From Sphingopyxis panaciterrae (lineage in GTDB: Bacteria; Pseudomonadota; Alphaproteobacteria; Sphingomonadales; Sphingomonadaceae): a stretch of DNA of 64,000 nt. This document shows, one piece after another, positions 1 through 9,091 of this stretch (positions are counted from its first letter, which is position 1; each line of letters starts with the position of its first letter). Under the pieces are notes generated by a model. It did not search any database, was not told where the DNA came from, and saw nothing but the letters and a program-made list of their open reading frames with translations. Both the position numbers and the translations under genes were made by a program. Where the stretch lies: contig NZ_JAASQN010000008.1 in the NCBI RefSeq assembly GCF_011762125.1, forward strand, positions 1-64,000, written 5' to 3'.

Positions 1-109
1 CAAAGGACGCTCGCCAAGCCTCGAACGGCGGCTGATCCCTGCCGGCCCGCGCTGTTTTGAACGGGATGGCGGCTTTGGGGTGGGGAGCGGACGTTGCTTA
101 ACGCACCTT

Positions 110-202
110 CGTCATCCCGGACTTGATCCGGGATCCCGCTTTTTTGGAGGTACCAGCGGTTTTCGGCATCAAGCGGGACCCCGGGTCACGCCCGGGGTGA
201 CG
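110..202. repeat. Palindromic intergenic repeat, copy 1
   Basis: Element bounded by CGTCATCCCGG at the left and CCGGGGTGACG at the right, with internal ATCCGGGATCCCGC and GCGGGACCCCGGG segments that can fold into a long branched hairpin around a T-run. Two further copies lie at 36464-36555 and 42651-42743. The left flank (about 71-92, rich in TTTGGGGTGGG) is shared with copy 3. It is the only recognisable content of the gene-free stretch 1-406, downstream of the acyl-CoA synthetase. Confidence 0.85.
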
Positions 203-406
203 AAAAGGGGGAACGGCAACAACCGGCCGCTTCCGGCCGACCCCGACGCAGGACATCATCGCCCGGTGCAAAGACAATTCGTCCCTACCGGCGCACGATC
301 CAGTCATGCGCGGGGTCGTTGGGGCCACCAGCCCCTGCTGCACGCCGCTCCTCGCCGGCGGGCTTCACAGGGCAATCACGACGCTTCAATCTCATCAGGA
401 CAGACT

Positions 407-1966
407 CTAATTCACCATCCGCTCATAGCCCTCCCAATAGGGCGCGCGCAGGTCCTTGCGCAAAATCTTGCCGCTCGCATTCCTCGGCAGCGCCTCGATC
501 ACGTCGACGCTGCGCGGGGCCTTGAACGCGGCGATGCGGTCGCGCGCCCATGCGATGATGTCGGCTTCCTCGACCGTCATGCCGGGCTTGGCGACGCAGA
601 CCGCCTTGACCGTTTCGCCCCATTTGGCGTCGGGGATGCCGATCACCGCGACCTCCTGCACCGCCGGGTGACCGAAGATCGCGCTTTCGACCTCGGCGGG
701 ATAGACATTCTCGCCGCCCGAAATGATCATGTCCTTCATCCGGTCGTGGATGAACAGATAACCGTCGGCGTCGAGATAGCCGGCGTCGCCGGTGTGGATC
801 CAGCCGTCGCCGGTCATCGTCTTCGCGGTCGCGTCGGGCAGGTTCCAGTAACCGATCATATTGTTCGAAGACCGGGTGACGACCTCGCCCACCTCGCCTT
901 GCGGCACATCGCCGCCGCCCGGACCCAGGATGCGCACCTCGACGCCGGGGAGCGGCTTGCCCGCCGACCGCATCCGCGCATTGCCTTCGGGGTCATGATC
1001 CTCGGGCGGCAGCATGCAGATCGTGCCCGTCGTCTCGGTCATCCCATAGGCCTGGATGAACTGCGCCCCGAACATCTTGATGCACTGGCGCAGCAGTTCG
1101 AGCGGGATCGGCGCGGCGCCGTAAAGGATATATTTGAGCCGGCTGTAATCGACGCTGGCGCAGCGCGGGTGGAGCAGCAGCATCTGCAGCGCCGCCGGGA
1201 CGATGAAGAAACGCGTCACCCCATGCTGCTCGACCGCATCGAACACGCCGTCGGGGTTGAACTCCGCCAGGATCACGCCCGGCAGCCCCGACACCAGCGC
1301 CATGATGCCCAGCCCGGTCCCGCCGATATGCGCGCATGGCATCGCCACCAGCACCGCCTCGTCATCGTCCCATTTGGTGTAGGCAAGCTCGCTGTCGGCC
1401 GAATGCTTGCGCAACGCGAACAGATTATGGTTCGACAGCACCGCGCCCTTGGGATTGCCCGTCGTGCCCGAGGTATAGAGCTGGAGCACCGCCTCGTCGC
1501 GCGCCGATGGGGTGAACGGGACCCGCGCCGCGCCGTCGATCATCGCCCGCGCTTCACCGGCACCCACGATCCGCGCCTCATGCCGCAGCTTGCCCGCAAG
1601 ATGCTCCGCCGCCGCCTCGAACCCCGGCCCGGCGAAGACGATCTTCGCCTGCGTGTCATTGACGATGAACGCCCATTCGGCGGGCGACAGCCGCCAGCCG
1701 ATCGGCGCCATCACGATCCCGGCGCGCGCGGCGCCAAAGAAGAGGGTGAAATACAGGTCGCTGTTCTTGCCGATCCACGCGATCCGGTCGCCCTTCTCCA
1801 GCCCCGCGGCGATCAGCATGCTCGCGACGCGTGCGGTGCGGTCTTCCAGTTCCGCATAGCTATAGATGCGATCCTCCTCGCGCATCGCGACCCGCTCGGG
1901 CCGCTCCTCGGCCCAGTGGGTGATGAACTCGTCGAAGGTAAACAGGTCCGAAACGTCGCGGGCCAT
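407..1966 (-). CDS. AMP-dependent acyl-CoA synthetase / ligase
   Basis: A 519-aa member of the ANL adenylating family, which activates a carboxylic acid as acyl-AMP and transfers it to CoA. Visible motifs are the phosphate-binding loop YTSGTTGNPKG (about residues 164-174), YGMTET (about 310), the hinge-proximal GDAGYLD segment and the C-terminal NASGKILRKDLR with the catalytic lysine. There is no signal peptide, so it acts in the cytoplasm. Length is normal for long/medium-chain acyl-CoA ligases; the substrate cannot be read from sequence. The ATG follows a GGAGAG ribosome site. It lies 102 bases downstream of the DUF938 gene and may be on the same transcript or have its own promoter. Confidence 0.9.
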   Translation of the reverse strand: MARDVSDLFTFDEFITHWAEERPERVAMREEDRIYSYAELEDRTARVASMLIAAGLEKGDRIAWIGKNSDLYFTLFFGAARAGIVMAPIGWRLSPAEWAFIVNDTQAKIVFAGPGFEAAAEHLAGKLRHEARIVGAGEARAMIDGAARVPFTPSARDEAVLQLYTSGTTGNPKGAVLSNHNLFALRKHSADSELAYTKWDDDEAVLVAMPCAHIGGTGLGIMALVSGLPGVILAEFNPDGVFDAVEQHGVTRFFIVPAALQMLLLHPRCASVDYSRLKYILYGAAPIPLELLRQCIKMFGAQFIQAYGMTETTGTICMLPPEDHDPEGNARMRSAGKPLPGVEVRILGPGGGDVPQGEVGEVVTRSSNNMIGYWNLPDATAKTMTGDGWIHTGDAGYLDADGYLFIHDRMKDMIISGGENVYPAEVESAIFGHPAVQEVAVIGIPDAKWGETVKAVCVAKPGMTVEEADIIAWARDRIAAFKAPRSVDVIEALPRNASGKILRKDLRAPYWEGYERMVN

Positions 1967-2068
1967 GGCATCGCTCTCCTCGAATCGCGTCGTTTTTGCG
2001 CGATCCGCGGCAAAGCTAGCGGTTGTACGCGGCAGGTAAAGCGCCGATGCGCCACCCTGTCAGGTCCG

Positions 2069-2701
2069 TCAGGTCCGGCGGAACAGCAGCATCAGATTGT
2101 TCGCGGGCATCGCGCGGCGTCCGGCGAAGCTCAGCCCGGCCGCGCCGGCGGCCGCTTCGACCGCCGCGGTATCGCGCAGGCCCCAGTCGGGATTGCGGGC
2201 GCGCAGGCTGACATCAAACGCCCGGTTGCTCTCGGCCGTCGGTACGTCCGCCTCGATATAGGGGCCATAGAGGACCAGCGGCGCGCCGCGCGGCAGCAAC
2301 TGCGCCGCGGCCGCGAACAGGCCCAGCGTCGCCGCCCACGGACTGATGTGGACCATGTTGATGCAAAGGATCGCGTCCGCACCCGTGAGCGGCGAGCCCG
2401 GCGCCGCGGCGTCGAGCTTGAGTGGCGGCGCGACATTGGCCAGCCCCGCCTCCGCGCTCCACGCGGCGATCGAGGTCAGCGCCGCCGGGTCGGGGTCGCT
2501 CGGCTGCCATATCAGATGCCCGAAAGCGGCGGCGAAATGGACGATATGCTCGCCCGACCCGCTCGCGACCTCCAGGACCCTGCCCGATGGCGGCAGCCAG
2601 TCGGCGAGCACGGCGGCGATTGCGTCGCGGTTGCGCAGCGTCGCCGGGGCATGGCGTTTGCCGGCGCGGCCGCCCTCGCCCGGCGTCCAGGGTGTGGTCA
2701 T
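2069..2701 (-). CDS. DUF938 class I SAM-dependent methyltransferase-like protein
   Basis: A 210-aa protein with the DUF938 pattern: an early KRHAPATLRNRDAI segment, the SAM-binding motif VLEVASGSGEHIVHFA near residue 40, and the conserved INMVHISPW segment. The family has a Rossmann methyltransferase fold and no firmly established substrate. The ATG overlaps the TGA of the ABA4-like gene upstream (ATGA), so translation is probably coupled. It is the last tightly coupled gene of the series starting at gcvT. A longer in-frame extension upstream runs antisense-like through the ABA4 gene and is not used. Confidence 0.85.
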   Translation of the reverse strand: MTTPWTPGEGGRAGKRHAPATLRNRDAIAAVLADWLPPSGRVLEVASGSGEHIVHFAAAFGHLIWQPSDPDPAALTSIAAWSAEAGLANVAPPLKLDAAAPGSPLTGADAILCINMVHISPWAATLGLFAAAAQLLPRGAPLVLYGPYIEADVPTAESNRAFDVSLRARNPDWGLRDTAAVEAAAGAAGLSFAGRRAMPANNLMLLFRRT

Positions 2702-3144
2702 GACGCTTTTGCCAGCGCCCGCGCCCGCCGCTCGCGCACGATCAGCCACGCGAACAGTCCGACCGGCCCCGCCATCAGGGTCAGGAAAAGGAAAGGTATC
2801 TGGACGATCCGCCCGAATCGCTTCTGGTCCGCATCGCGCGCGATCCAGATCCCGACGAACAGGTCGAACGCCAGATAATGGACCCACCCCAAAACCGCCC
2901 CGCCCGGCGCGTCGAACAGCTTCATCACCCCGGCAAGCGAGGTGAAGCTGCCGCCGGTGCCGCCGGGGTCGATCCCGCCGCTCAGGAAACCGGCGATCAG
3001 GACGGTATAGGCAAGGCAAAGCAACGCGACGCCGGCGTAAAGGATCAGCGCCGATATCTTCGGTCCGCGCGGCGCAAAGGCGAGCGCAGCCCAGTTGGCG
3101 AGCGCCCAATAATTGGCCAGCAGGTACAGATTATCCCAGCTCAT
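2698..3144 (-). CDS. ABA4-like (DUF4281) integral membrane protein
   Basis: A 148-aa protein with four predicted membrane segments and the signature WVHYLAFDLFVGIW, typical of the ABA4-like/DUF4281 family. Plant ABA4 is needed for neoxanthin synthesis; bacterial members are uncharacterised but often occur in pigmented bacteria, so a link to carotenoids is only inference. It starts 19 bases after the upstream small membrane gene and overlaps the DUF938 gene by 4 bases. Its place downstream of gcvPB suggests co-transcription with the glycine cleavage genes. Confidence 0.8.
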   Translation of the reverse strand: MSWDNLYLLANYWALANWAALAFAPRGPKISALILYAGVALLCLAYTVLIAGFLSGGIDPGGTGGSFTSLAGVMKLFDAPGGAVLGWVHYLAFDLFVGIWIARDADQKRFGRIVQIPFLFLTLMAGPVGLFAWLIVRERRARALAKAS

Positions 3145-3163
3145 CGGCCGCCCCCTTGCCGTT

Positions 3164-3511
3164 TCAGATCAGTCCGCCGAGCCCGAACAACAGGACCCCG
3201 CCCAGCAGCGCAATGGCGCCCGTGACGACGATCAGCAAGGTCAAGCGCGCCGCCGACGCCCGGCGTGATGCCCAAAAGGCGGCCGCGGTGGCAAGCCCGA
3301 TCGCGAACAAAGGCGCGTACAGAAAGGCCCAATCATAGCTGAACTCGCGGCGAACCTCGATCATCTCCCATTGCTCGACGACCAGGCCATAGGCGGTGAT
3401 CGCGATGAGCCAGCCGATGATCGCGACGATCGCAAACAGCGCGCCGGTCCCCAGACACCCGGCGGCGGACCGCTTTGCCGGGCGCTCGGGACCGGGCGCG
3501 ACGTCGGTCAT
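3164..3511 (-). CDS. Small three-helix membrane protein, unknown function
   Basis: A 115-aa protein with three hydrophobic stretches (about 20-45, 62-82 and 90-113) and a short basic N-terminus; I do not recognise the family. The ATG at 3511 shares its A with the TGA of gcvPB (TGATG), a classic termination-reinitiation junction. A TTG codon one position earlier (3514) is a less likely alternative. Its coupling to gcvPB suggests it is made in step with glycine decarboxylase, perhaps as a membrane partner, but nothing in its sequence shows a function. Confidence 0.7.
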   Translation of the reverse strand: MTDVAPGPERPAKRSAAGCLGTGALFAIVAIIGWLIAITAYGLVVEQWEMIEVRREFSYDWAFLYAPLFAIGLATAAAFWASRRASAARLTLLIVVTGAIALLGGVLLFGLGGLI

Positions 3512-5058
3512 CAACCCTCCCAGGCCAGCACCGGCTTGCGCGCGGCGCCCGTCTCGTCGAGCCGGGCGCGCGGCGCGAAATGCGGCGCCGATTTCAGCGC
3601 CGGATCGCCGTTCTTCGCCCGCATCGCGATGCTGCGCAGCGCACCGATGAACTGGTCGAGCACCGCCTTCGATTCGGTCTCGGTCGGTTCGACCAGCATC
3701 GCGCCATGCACGACGAGCGGGAAATAGACCGTCATCGGGTGATAGCCTTCGTCGATCAGCCCCTTCGCGATATCGAGCGTAGAGAAGCCCTCGGCCAGCC
3801 CGCGATCGCTGAACAGCGCCTCATGCATGCACGGGCCCGAAGCGCCGAAGGGCGCATCGAGCACATCGTCGAGACTGCGGAGCAGATAATTGGCGTTGAG
3901 CACCGCATCCTCCGCGACCTGCTTCAATCCGTCGGCACCATGGCTCAGGATATAGGCCAGCGCGCGGGTGAACATCCCCATCTGGCCGTGGAAGGCGGTC
4001 ATGCGGCCAAAGCTCTGCGGATGCTGCTCATCCGCGCTCTCTTCCTCGATCAGGCGGAAGCCGCCTTCCGCCTGCTTCGCCACGAAGGGCAGCGGCGCGA
4101 AGGGCGCCAGCGCTTCGGACAGCACGACGGGCCCCGAACCCGGACCGCCGCCGCCGTGCGGGGTCGAAAAGGTCTTGTGGAGGTTGATGTGCATCGCGTC
4201 GACGCCCAGATCGCCGGGCCGCACCCGGCCGACGATCGCGTTGAAGTTCGCGCCATCGCAATAGACATAGCCGCCCACCGCATGCACCGCGTCCGAAATC
4301 GCCTTCATGTCGCGCTCGAACAGGCCGCAGGTATTGGGATTGGTGATCATCACCCCGGCGATGTCGGGGCCGAGGCGCGCCTTCAGCGCCGCCAGATCGA
4401 CGCGGCCTTCGCTGGTCGCCGGAATATCCTCGACGGAAAAGCCGGCAAAGGCTGCGGTCGCGGGATTCGTCCCGTGCGCGCTTTCGGGAACCAGCAGCAC
4501 GCGCCGGTCCTCGCCGCGCGCCTCGAGCGCCGCCTTGATGCAGAGGATGCCGCAAAGCTCGCCATGCGCGCCCGCCTTGGGCGACATCGCGACGCTGTGC
4601 ATGCCGGTCAGCGTGACCAGCCATTCGGCGAGTTCGTGGATCACCGCATAGGCGCCCTGCACCGTTTCCTGCGGCTGCAAAGGGTGCGCGTCGGCAAAGC
4701 CCGACATCCGCGCGACCTTTTCGTTGAGGCGCGGATTATGCTTCATCGTGCAGCTGCCGAGCGGGAAGAGGCCGAGGTCGATCGCGTAATTCTGCCGCGA
4801 CAAGCGCGTGTAGTGGCGCACCGTTTCGGATTCGCTGAGCCCCGGCAAGCCGATCGGCGCCGACCGCGCGAGCCCGCCAAGGTCGCCCGCGGACGCCGCT
4901 TCGTCGAAATCGACCCCGGTCGTCTCGGTCGATCCGATCTCGAAAATCAACGGCTCTTCCAGCATCAGGGCGCGGTTGCCCGTGAAGGTGACATTGTCGT
5001 CAGCGCCGCCGGCGGCGTTCATTTCGGGGCGCCAGCCGGCGCGGTTGAGCGCGGTCAT
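3511..5058 (-). CDS. gcvPB: Glycine dehydrogenase (decarboxylating) subunit 2, P-protein C-terminal half
   Basis: A 515-aa PLP-dependent subunit of the split P-protein. With GcvPA it decarboxylates glycine and passes the aminomethyl group to lipoylated GcvH. Key features are GSCTMKHNP (about 101-109), ESAHGTNPA (about 192-200) and the PLP lysine K295 in [18 protein letters not shown]. The length fits split-type PB subunits. It overlaps gcvPA by four bases (ATGA) and ends in a TGATG junction with the small membrane gene. Expression should follow the glycine riboswitch upstream of gcvT. Confidence 0.97.
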   Translation of the reverse strand: MTALNRAGWRPEMNAAGGADDNVTFTGNRALMLEEPLIFEIGSTETTGVDFDEAASAGDLGGLARSAPIGLPGLSESETVRHYTRLSRQNYAIDLGLFPLGSCTMKHNPRLNEKVARMSGFADAHPLQPQETVQGAYAVIHELAEWLVTLTGMHSVAMSPKAGAHGELCGILCIKAALEARGEDRRVLLVPESAHGTNPATAAFAGFSVEDIPATSEGRVDLAALKARLGPDIAGVMITNPNTCGLFERDMKAISDAVHAVGGYVYCDGANFNAIVGRVRPGDLGVDAMHINLHKTFSTPHGGGGPGSGPVVLSEALAPFAPLPFVAKQAEGGFRLIEEESADEQHPQSFGRMTAFHGQMGMFTRALAYILSHGADGLKQVAEDAVLNANYLLRSLDDVLDAPFGASGPCMHEALFSDRGLAEGFSTLDIAKGLIDEGYHPMTVYFPLVVHGAMLVEPTETESKAVLDQFIGALRSIAMRAKNGDPALKSAPHFAPRARLDETGAARKPVLAWEG

Positions 5059-6413
5059 GCCAGCACCTCCTTCAGCGCCGCGGCAAAGGCGGCAATATCA
5101 TCCTCGGTCACGGTTTCGGTCACCGCCACGACGAGACCATTCGCGAGGGCATCATTGCCGGGGAACAGGCGGCCGAGCGAGACGCCGCCCAGAATATCCT
5201 TTTCGGCGAGCGTGTGGACCACCGGACGCGCGGCCGCCGGGAGCAGCAGCGTGAATTCGTTGAAGAAGCTGTCGTTCATCACCGACACACCCGGCACCTT
5301 CGCCAGCTCCGCCGCCGCCATCTTCGCGCGGTCATGGTTGATCGCCGCGAGCCGGCGCAGCCCCGCTTCGCCGAGCAAGGTCATATGGATGCTGAAGGCC
5401 AGCGCGCACAGACCGGAATTGGTGCAGATATTGCTCGTCGCCTTTTCGCGGCGGATATGCTGCTCGCGCGTCGACAGGGTCAGCACGAAGCCGCGCTTGC
5501 CGTTCGCATCGACCGTCTCACCGCACAGGCGCCCCGGCATCTGGCGGACATATTTCGCCTTGCACGCGAACAGGCCGACATAAGGTCCGCCGAACTGAAG
5601 CCCGACGCCGAGCGACTGCCCCTCGCCCACCACGATATCGGCGCCCATTTCGCCGGGCGCCTTGATCAGGCCGAGCGCGACGGGTTCGGTGACGACCGCA
5701 ATCAGCAGCGCGCCGGCCGCCTGACAAGCTTCGGCAAGTGCGGTCATGTCGTCGATGCGGCCAAGGATGTCGGGATACTGGACGACGACGCAGCTCGTAT
5801 CCTTGTCGATGGCTGCGGCGAGCGCGGCCCAGTCGGTGCCGGCCTCCAGCGCCGGATCGCCATCGACCAGCACATCGCCGGTATATTTGGCCATCGTGCG
5901 GGCGACGCTGCGGTAATGCGGATGCACGCCGGTCGAAAGCAGCGCCTTGGCCCGCTTGGTGATACGCCGCGCCATGACGATCGCTTCCCAGCAGGCAGTC
6001 GAGCCGTCGTACATCGACGCGTTGGCGACGTCTGTGCCGAGCAAGCGCGCGACCTGGCTCTGGAACTCGAACAGCATCTGCAACGTGCCCTGCGCGATTT
6101 CGGGCTGGTACGGCGTGTAGGCGGTCAGGAACTCGCCGCGCTGGATCAGATGGTCGACGCTCGCCGGGACATGGTGGCGATAGGCGCCGGCACCAAGAAA
6201 GAAAGGCCCGTCGCCCGCCGCACGGTTGCGACGCGCGAGGGCGCCCATATGACGTTCGACCGCCAGTTCGCTGGCGTGCGGCGGCAGACCGGCGATCGGA
6301 CCATCGAGCCGCGCTTCGGCGGGAACGTCGGCAAACAGATCGTCGATCGACGCCGCGCCGATGGTGGCGAGCATCGCGCTGCGATCATCGGGGGTGAGAG
6401 GGAGATAACGCAT
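5055..6413 (-). CDS. gcvPA: Glycine dehydrogenase (decarboxylating) subunit 1, P-protein N-terminal half
   Basis: A 452-aa N-terminal half of split glycine decarboxylase, forming the active (PA-PB)2 assembly with the adjacent gcvPB product. The start [10 protein letters not shown] and the segments [26 protein letters not shown] and [14 protein letters not shown] are typical of the subunit. The ATG lies three bases after the stop of the glycosyltransferase-like gene, with a GGAG ribosome site inside that gene. Nothing is missing compared with the family. Confidence 0.97.
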   Translation of the reverse strand: MRYLPLTPDDRSAMLATIGAASIDDLFADVPAEARLDGPIAGLPPHASELAVERHMGALARRNRAAGDGPFFLGAGAYRHHVPASVDHLIQRGEFLTAYTPYQPEIAQGTLQMLFEFQSQVARLLGTDVANASMYDGSTACWEAIVMARRITKRAKALLSTGVHPHYRSVARTMAKYTGDVLVDGDPALEAGTDWAALAAAIDKDTSCVVVQYPDILGRIDDMTALAEACQAAGALLIAVVTEPVALGLIKAPGEMGADIVVGEGQSLGVGLQFGGPYVGLFACKAKYVRQMPGRLCGETVDANGKRGFVLTLSTREQHIRREKATSNICTNSGLCALAFSIHMTLLGEAGLRRLAAINHDRAKMAAAELAKVPGVSVMNDSFFNEFTLLLPAAARPVVHTLAEKDILGGVSLGRLFPGNDALANGLVVAVTETVTEDDIAAFAAALKEVLA

Positions 6414-6416
6414 GAC

Positions 6417-7235
6417 TTACTCCGGAGAAGAAGCGGGGGATGCAGCAAGAAGCTGCGCAACGTCGGAAAGCGAACCGTGGAAAATGGCGGGGCCGCTGTG
6501 GGTGACCTTGACCCACGGGGCGAGCCAGATGCGGAAACCCGCCTCGCGGACGCGGCGGCAAAAGGCATAATCGTCGGACAGGAGCGACCGGGTTTCGGGC
6601 TCGATCATCGGATAGAAGAAAGCGTGGGCCTGCTCGCCGATCCGGTGCGCCTGCCGCTCGGCCGGGTCGGTCCGGAAGGCGATGTCGGGATAGCGGTCGC
6701 GCATCCCTTCGAACACCGCGCGGCGGATCAGCATCATCGCGGTGCCGAGATGCGCCAGTTCGACAAGGTCGGTGAGCGCAAAGCTTTGCCCCGGATTCAG
6801 GAATTGCAGCGCGAATTCGCCCGCAAAGCGCGCGAGCTCGCCCGGATTATCCTTGGCCAGCCCCGTTTCGACCGCGCGCGCGACGTTGCGCCAGTTCGTC
6901 ATCCGCCGCGGATAGGCGGCGCCGACCACCCCGCACTCGGGATGGCCGTCCATCGCGCGCACCAGCGAAAACGCATCCGCGGCCGCAAAGTCGATGTCGG
7001 CGTCGACGAACAGCAAATGCGTGCAGTCGCTGGCGAGGAACATCGCCGCCAGCATGTTGCGCGCGCGGGTGATCGACGGCTGGTAGAGGATGAACTCGAA
7101 CCGCACCGAAAGGCCCTGCGCCTGCGCCTGCAGCGCCAGGTCCAGCGCGGCGCGGACATAGCTTCCCTGCGCCCCGTCATAGATGGGCGTCGCCACCATC
7201 AGGCGGCAGTTGGCAAGGGCGTCGGTGGTCGTCAC
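6417..7235 (-). CDS. Putative GT-A-fold glycosyltransferase inside the gcv operon
   Basis: A 272-aa soluble protein resembling nucleotide-sugar glycosyltransferases: a start of the form MVATPIYDG, a central LLFVDADIDF with a DxD-like metal/nucleotide motif near residue 78, and conserved SDDYAFCRRVREAG and WVKVTHSG segments near the C-terminus, as in GT2-like or MNN9/ANP1-like proteins. It begins with GTG behind a GGAGG site. It sits between gcvH and gcvPA, where no glycosyltransferase is expected. A perfect palindrome separates it from gcvH. The substrate is unknown; the fold assignment is moderately secure and the role is not. Confidence 0.65.
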   Translation of the reverse strand: MTTTDALANCRLMVATPIYDGAQGSYVRAALDLALQAQAQGLSVRFEFILYQPSITRARNMLAAMFLASDCTHLLFVDADIDFAAADAFSLVRAMDGHPECGVVGAAYPRRMTNWRNVARAVETGLAKDNPGELARFAGEFALQFLNPGQSFALTDLVELAHLGTAMMLIRRAVFEGMRDRYPDIAFRTDPAERQAHRIGEQAHAFFYPMIEPETRSLLSDDYAFCRRVREAGFRIWLAPWVKVTHSGPAIFHGSLSDVAQLLAASPASSPE

Positions 7236-7244
7236 GCGTCCTCC

Positions 7245-7264
7245 CCCCTCCCGCGCGGGAGGGG
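7245..7264. repeat. Perfect palindrome between gcvH and the glycosyltransferase gene
   Basis: A 20-base perfect palindrome with arms of the form CCCCTCCCGC/GCGGGAGGGG lies in the 36-base gap. In the transcript it forms a strong hairpin ending a few bases before the GGAGG site of the GTG-start gene. It could stabilise the gcvTH part of the mRNA or reduce translation of the next gene. There is no U-tract, so it is not a standard terminator. Confidence 0.7.
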
Positions 7265-7271
7265 CCCTGAA

Positions 7272-7643
7272 TTACAGATCGTCGCAGAAGGTCTTGTACG
7301 CCGCGGCGTTCATCAGCCCTTCAAGCTGGCTCTTGTCGCTCAGCGTCATGCGGAAGAACCAGCCCTCGCCTTCGGGATCCGAATTGACGAGCGCAGGGTC
7401 TTCTTCGAGCTGGCCATTGCCTTCGGTCACCACGCCATCGACCGGCGCATAGACGTCGCTCGCCGCCTTCACCGATTCGACCACCGCGGCGTCGCCGCCC
7501 GCGCTCAGTTCGGCGCCGGTGTCCGGAACCTCGACGAAGACGATGTCGCCGAGCTGGCCCTGCGCGAAGTCGGTGATGCCGACCGTCGCGATGTCGCCGT
7601 CGACGTCGACCCACTCATGTTCTTCGGTATAATAACGCGGCAT
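7272..7643 (-). CDS. gcvH: Glycine cleavage system H protein
   Basis: A 123-aa lipoyl carrier that shuttles the aminomethyl intermediate between the P, T and L proteins in the cytoplasm. The start [12 protein letters not shown] and the lipoylation site [12 protein letters not shown] (K59) are standard. Length is normal for the family. It starts three bases after gcvT, so the two are co-translated from the riboswitch-controlled transcript. Confidence 0.98.
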   Translation of the reverse strand: MPRYYTEEHEWVDVDGDIATVGITDFAQGQLGDIVFVEVPDTGAELSAGGDAAVVESVKAASDVYAPVDGVVTEGNGQLEEDPALVNSDPEGEGWFFRMTLSDKSQLEGLMNAAAYKTFCDDL

Positions 7644-7646
7644 CGG

Positions 7647-8771
7647 TCAGCCTCCCTGTTTGCGGACATAATTATGCGGAACGAATGGCATCGCGGCGAC
7701 GGTGCAGGGCACGCGCTTGCCGCGCACCTCGGCGGCGATCGCGGTGCCGGGCGCGGCGTGGTCGCGCGGCACATAGCCCATGGCGATCGGGGCGCCGACG
7801 CTGGGCGCAAACCCGCCCGAGGTGACAATCCCGATTTCGGTGTTTCCATCGAACAATTTGGCGCCTTCGCGCACCGGCAGCTTGCCCTCGACGAGCAGGC
7901 CGACGCGCTTGCGCGGGCTTCCGTCGGCGAGATGGCCAAGGATCCGCGCCGCGCCGGGAAAGCCGCCTTCCTCGCGGCGGCGCTTGCTGATCGCGAACGC
8001 CAGGTCGCCCTCGACCGGGTCGATCTCTTCATCGAGGTCGTGGCCGTAGAGCGGCAGTCCCGCCTCCAGGCGCAGACTGTCGCGCGCGCCGAGGCCGATG
8101 GGCTCCACCTCTTCCATCGCGCACAGCGCGTCGGCAAAGGCGGTGAGCGCCTCGTTCGGCAGCGAAATCTCGAACCCGTCCTCACCCGTATAGCCCGAGC
8201 GGCTGAGGCCGATCGCATGGCCGTTCCACGTCGCGCGCGCGGCCTGCATGAAGACCAGCGCCGAAGCCTGTGGCACCAGCCGCGCGAGCGCCTCGGCCGC
8301 CTTGGGGCCCTGCAAGGCGAGCAGGCCATAATCCTCTTCATGGTTGAGCGTGATATCGTCGGGAAGATTCTCGCGCAGATAGCCGATGTCTTCCCATTTG
8401 ACCGCGCCGTTGACGACGATGCCAAGCTGGTCGCCCTCGTTGGTGATCATCAGGTCGTCGAGGATGCCGCCATCTTCGCCGAGCAGCAGCGAATAGCGCA
8501 TCCGCCCGGGCTTCAGCGCCGAGATATCGCCGGGAACGAGCGCTTCGAGCGCTTCGGCAGCCCCCTCGCCCGACAGGCTGATCTGCCCCATATGGCTGAC
8601 GTCGAACAGGCCGGCATTCTCCCGGACCCACAGATGTTCGGCCATGATGCCATCGTACTGGATCGGCATCCAATAGCCGGCGAATTCGACCATCCGGCCG
8701 CCTTTCGCGCGGTGCCAGGCGTCGAGCGGCAGCGTCGCCGTTTCGACCGCAACTTCTTCATCTTCGCGCAT
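7647..8771 (-). CDS. gcvT: Glycine cleavage system aminomethyltransferase (T protein)
   Basis: A 374-aa tetrahydrofolate-dependent aminomethyltransferase that releases ammonia and makes 5,10-methylene-THF. Recognisable segments are LPLDAWHRAKGGRMVEFAGYWMPIQY, the GLFDVSHMGQ motif and SRSGYTGEDGFEI. I chose the ATG at 8771 because GGGAG sits eight bases before it; an in-frame ATG at 8795 would add eight residues without a clear ribosome site. It is the first gene after the glycine riboswitch and therefore the primary regulated cistron. Confidence 0.95.
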   Translation of the reverse strand: MREDEEVAVETATLPLDAWHRAKGGRMVEFAGYWMPIQYDGIMAEHLWVRENAGLFDVSHMGQISLSGEGAAEALEALVPGDISALKPGRMRYSLLLGEDGGILDDLMITNEGDQLGIVVNGAVKWEDIGYLRENLPDDITLNHEEDYGLLALQGPKAAEALARLVPQASALVFMQAARATWNGHAIGLSRSGYTGEDGFEISLPNEALTAFADALCAMEEVEPIGLGARDSLRLEAGLPLYGHDLDEEIDPVEGDLAFAISKRRREEGGFPGAARILGHLADGSPRKRVGLLVEGKLPVREGAKLFDGNTEIGIVTSGGFAPSVGAPIAMGYVPRDHAAPGTAIAAEVRGKRVPCTVAAMPFVPHNYVRKQGG

Positions 8772-8830
8772 ATTGCGTACTCCCGTCGTTGACATGGCAA
8801 GTCACGGCCGGATGCCGCCCTGTCGCCATG

Positions 8831-9030
8831 CCCCCTCTGTCACGGGAACCTGAGAGTTTTCCTCCATGCACGCATGGAGTTACCCCTTCGGTGGTCGTGG
8901 TCAAAGCCACGACGCTTTCCAGAGTGTCCGTTCCAGTCCGCGCGGTCCGTTGACCTGAGAGTTTCCGGGGCGGTTGCTCCTTCGGTGGTGAGGCGCCGGT
9001 TACCCTGCCCTCACGCTCTCCCGCGCGACC
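8831..9030 (-). promoter_or_regulatory. Tandem glycine riboswitch
   Basis: Read on the minus strand, two aptamers follow each other. The first (about 9030-8955) has GCGGGAGAGC, CACCGAAGGAGCAA and AAACTCTCAGG. The second (about 8930-8831) has GGACACTCTGG, CACCGAAGGGGTAA, AAAACTCTCAGG and GACAGAGGGGG. These are the conserved elements of the glycine (gcvT) riboswitch in its usual two-aptamer form with a short linker. It ends about 60 bases before the gcvT start. Glycine binding normally turns expression on. Confidence 0.96.
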
Positions 9031-9031
9031 G

Positions 9032-9056
9032 GTCGAATCCCTTTGGAAGATTCGAC
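9032..9056. repeat. Hairpin between the NAD(P)-binding gene and the glycine riboswitch
   Basis: GTCGAATC and GATTCGAC form a perfect 8-base stem around a 9-base loop just upstream (in transcript sense) of the first aptamer. No T-run follows. It could weakly terminate transcripts of the preceding gene or extend the riboswitch leader. No confident promoter for the gcv operon could be picked in 9031-9091. Confidence 0.45.
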
Positions 9057-9091
9057 GGACGCCCGAGCCTTGGCGCCGCCCCGTTGCGGAG

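Noticed and set aside
98-343. An 81-codon minus-strand frame at the window start
   Set aside because: It translates the palindromic repeat, giving peptides such as FRHPGRDPGSRL that are common false proteins from this element.
80-2878. A 932-codon open frame on the plus strand
   Set aside because: It lies antisense to the acyl-CoA synthetase and DUF938 genes and is rich in Arg/Ala/Gly/His with no family pattern. It is a high-GC shadow frame.
3475-8792. Long plus-strand frames of 702 and 1192 codons opposite the gcv operon
   Set aside because: The minus strand encodes unmistakable gcvPB, gcvPA, gcvH and gcvT. The plus frames have shadow composition and no domain.
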